Below, piece after piece: positions 5,385 through 7,116 of a stretch of DNA of 7,116 nt (the stretch's first letter is position 1; each line of letters opens with the position of its first letter). Under the pieces are notes generated by a model. It was not told where the DNA came from. It ran no database searches and saw only the letters and a list, made by a program, of their open reading frames with translations. This DNA comes from Verrucomicrobiota bacterium (GTDB lineage Bacteria; Verrucomicrobiota; Verrucomicrobiia; Limisphaerales; UBA11358): positions 1 to 7,116 of the forward strand of contig JAMFSG010000066.1 in the NCBI GenBank assembly GCA_026225155.1, written 5' to 3'. Made by a program: the position numbers and the translations under genes.

Positions 5385-7116
5385 TTAAATTTCAACCGTC
5401 TGTCCTGCGGCGAGAAAATGCAGCGCGCGCAAATTGACTTTGCGCCCAAAAATCTTTTCCAACGCCGACGCGTAAAGTTGCAACTGCGGCCGGTAAGTTT
5501 GAATTTTTCCCGCCAATTCGCCTTCACGAATTTCATCCGTCTTAAAATCTACCAGCCAGATTTCTGCCGGCAGCAACACGACCAAATCCGCAACGCCTTG
5601 CACCACGACAAATTCATCGCCCAGTGTCTCGTCAATTTTTCCGCCCATGATTTCCGCAATTTCCGTCGGGCTAAATTGTGCGGTAAACGGCAATTCACGC
5701 CGGACAAATTCTGATTGCGCGCAGATTTTTTGGCCAAGCTCTGAATTCCAAAATTGCGCCAACGCGGCCAAATCCAAAACCGCGCGTTCGTCTGCCGACA
5801 AAAAATTCTGGCGGACCAACCGTTCCGCTTCCACCGTCAAGTCATTAGTTTTTTTCAGCGAAACGTGCTGGAGAAATTTGTGATGCGCCGCGCCGATTTC
5901 TGCCGCGCTCAATTTTGTTTTCGGTGGGGCGAGCGTCCTCGCGAGCCGTTTGTCCGAAAATTTTGGCGCAAAAATTTGTTCCGCCTCATCATCCGTTTCT
6001 TCCGCCGCGCGCCGCAATTCCGTGACCGACGATTTCGCTTTGCGTTGCGTCGCCGCAAGCTGCGGATATTCCCAACTTAAAACTCCGCGCAATTTTTCCG
6101 TCGTTGCCCCGTCTAAAAATTCAACTTGGTCGGGCGAGACTCCGTCGAACCGTTTTTTTTCTGAAATGGGTTCAAGCTGGCTTTCGTTTGATTTATCAAT
6201 CAATTCTTCATCCACAACCAATCGCCAGCGCAAGTTTTCAAACTCGCCGCGCGTCGCACCTTCAACGCAGAATTTTGAACTCTGAACCGAAAACCAAAGT
6301 GCCAGCCAATCGGCAAAACTTCTCGCCTTCGCGATTTTTTGTGGCGTGACCGGTTGCGGTTCGTTCCATTTTTTATTCCAATCGGTTTCGGAAACGCTCG
6401 TGGACAAAATCAACGTGTCGCGCGCGCGCGTCAGCGCGACGTAAAGTAGCCGCAATTCTTCGCCGCGCAGTTCGCGCTTCTGATTTTTTTGCGCGAGCCA
6501 GTGCGGCAGGCTCGGATAACGGCGTCCACTGGCCGGCGGTTTTACGCGCGGACACAAACCGAACGTCTCGTCTAAAATAATTTCCGCGTGCAAATCCTGT
6601 TCGTTAAAATTTTTCGCGAGATCGGCGACGACCACGACGGGAAATTCCAAGCCTTTGCTTTGATGGATGCTCATCAGGCGAACGGCATTTTCCGTCGCGA
6701 CGGCGGGAACTTCCGGCTCGGCCTCGATCTCGCGTTGCGCGGCGATGAATTTCAAAAAACGGAAAAGCCCCTGCCGCTGAAATTGATCAAACTGTTGCGC
6801 GAGCTGTAAAAAGCGTTCGACGTTTGCCGCGCGTTGTTCGCCGCGCGGCTGCGCTTTCAGCCAATCGGCGTAATACGTTTCCGCCAAAACTTGTTCGAGG
6901 CATTGCGAAAGCGAAACTTGTTTCGCAAGCTTGCGCCACTGGGAAAATCGCGTGAGAAATTTATCCAGCTTGGCACGCAATTCATTTTGGATTTCGGATT
7001 CTGGATTCTGACTCCTGACCAGCGCCGTCCAAAAATATCCGTCTTTCAAGGCAAGTCGGATTTCCGCGAGTTCGGCCAACGATAAACCGACGAGCGGCGA
7101 ACGCAGCACGGCGATG
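5385..7116 (-). CDS. addA: AddA-type ATP-dependent helicase/nuclease, C-terminal half (partial)
   Basis: AddA works with AddB to unwind and resect double-strand DNA ends for RecA-dependent repair. The frame is open to the window's right edge, so this is about the last 576 residues of a protein usually over 1,000 long; the Walker A part lies outside. Numbering from the GTG codon at 7109, which is internal and not the start: LRSPLVGLS (2-10); helicase motif V, VRLMSIHQSKGLEF (143-156); motif VI, LLYVALTRARDTL (221-233) with its arginine finger region. A RecB-like nuclease domain then runs from about 400: GAAHHKF (406-412), VVQGVADLV (502-510; D508), LVDFKTD (519-525; the D521-x-K523 catalytic pair) and YRPQLQLYA (539-547). 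All nuclease residues appear intact. AddA is preferred over RecB or UvrD because of the single-chain helicase followed by this nuclease type; addB would be expected nearby but is not in the window. Two short heptamer-repeat segments interrupt the coding sequence at 6268-6295 and 6984-7018. Confidence 0.9.
   Translation of the reverse strand, partial: IAVLRSPLVGLSLAELAEIRLALKDGYFWTALVRSQNPESEIQNELRAKLDKFLTRFSQWRKLAKQVSLSQCLEQVLAETYYADWLKAQPRGEQRAANVERFLQLAQQFDQFQRQGLFRFLKFIAAQREIEAEPEVPAVATENAVRLMSIHQSKGLEFPVVVVADLAKNFNEQDLHAEIILDETFGLCPRVKPPASGRRYPSLPHWLAQKNQKRELRGEELRLLYVALTRARDTLILSTSVSETDWNKKWNEPQPVTPQKIAKARSFADWLALWFSVQSSKFCVEGATRGEFENLRWRLVVDEELIDKSNESQLEPISEKKRFDGVSPDQVEFLDGATTEKLRGVLSWEYPQLAATQRKAKSSVTELRRAAEETDDEAEQIFAPKFSDKRLARTLAPPKTKLSAAEIGAAHHKFLQHVSLKKTNDLTVEAERLVRQNFLSADERAVLDLAALAQFWNSELGQKICAQSEFVRRELPFTAQFSPTEIAEIMGGKIDETLGDEFVVVQGVADLVVLLPAEIWLVDFKTDEIREGELAGKIQTYRPQLQLYASALEKIFGRKVNLRALHFLAAGQTVEI
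6268..6295 (-). repeat. Degenerate heptamer repeat inside addA (linker region)
   Basis: On the plus strand four 7-base units can be read: CAGAATT, TTGAACT, CTGAACC, GAAAACC. They encode the low-complexity stretch WFSVQSSKFC (about residues 272-281 of the partial protein), located between helicase motif VI and the nuclease domain. The similarity between units is modest. The call rests on the shared 7-base spacing and its resemblance to the clearer array at 6984-7018 in the same gene. Confidence 0.35.
6984..7018 (-). repeat. Tandem heptamer repeat inside addA
   Basis: Five consecutive 7-base units occur on the plus strand: ATTTTGG, ATTTCGG, ATTCTGG, ATTCTGA, CTCCTGA. They encode the polar, low-complexity segment SQNPESEIQN (about residues 33-42 of the partial protein) between conserved helicase blocks. 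Three units are 21 bases, so expansion or loss in threes keeps the frame. The array is at a place where the protein could carry a surface loop. The phase and unit similarity are directly visible; its origin by slippage or insertion is inference. Confidence 0.6.

Noticed and set aside
4799..5536. Open frame of 245 codons on the minus strand covering the end of the GrpE-like gene, the terminator and the end of addA
   Set aside because: The product is Arg-rich, crosses a strong terminator, and overlaps two well-supported genes. I see no motif in it.

Overview
The window is a stretch of bacterial chromosome, about 50-57% GC in the lines I counted by hand. It has four complete protein genes and one incomplete gene at each edge. 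The lipoprotein signal and the membrane protein fit a Gram-negative-like envelope. A Verrucomicrobiota-type host is my best guess. It rests on overall gene style (DRTGG-type CBS pyrophosphatase, AddA, start sites without a clear Shine-Dalgarno sequence, degenerate heptamer repeats inside a gene) and not on a marker gene, so treat it as an inference.

Layout from left to right. Bases 1-292 are the AT-rich (about 38% GC) 3' end of an unrecognised plus-strand gene that looks foreign to the rest. Minus-strand genes fill 334-3066: a CBS/DRTGG-regulated family II inorganic pyrophosphatase (334-1998) and, upstream of it in transcription order, a diacylglycerol-kinase-family lipid kinase (2170-3066). 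They are separated by 171 bp carrying two hairpins. A divergent gap of 75 bp leads to two plus-strand genes: a lipoprotein with two aspartyl-protease-like (DTG) half-domains (3142-4365) and a two-pass membrane protein ending in a GrpE-like domain (4408-5310). These converge, across a strong hairpin terminator, with the minus-strand C-terminal half of an AddA-type helicase-nuclease (5385 to beyond the right edge).

How the genes may work together. AddA is a recombinational repair enzyme, and the pyrophosphatase and lipid kinase are housekeeping enzymes; nothing seen ties these three to each other. The pair worth attention is the DTG lipoprotein and the membrane-anchored GrpE-like protein. They are co-directional, 42 bp apart, and would place a peptidase-like fold outside the membrane and a DnaK nucleotide-exchange module inside it. 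Whether they cooperate is inference. There is no CRISPR array, tRNA, rRNA or complete mobile element in the window. No stretch over 300 bases lacks a gene; the longest non-coding stretch is 1999-2169.
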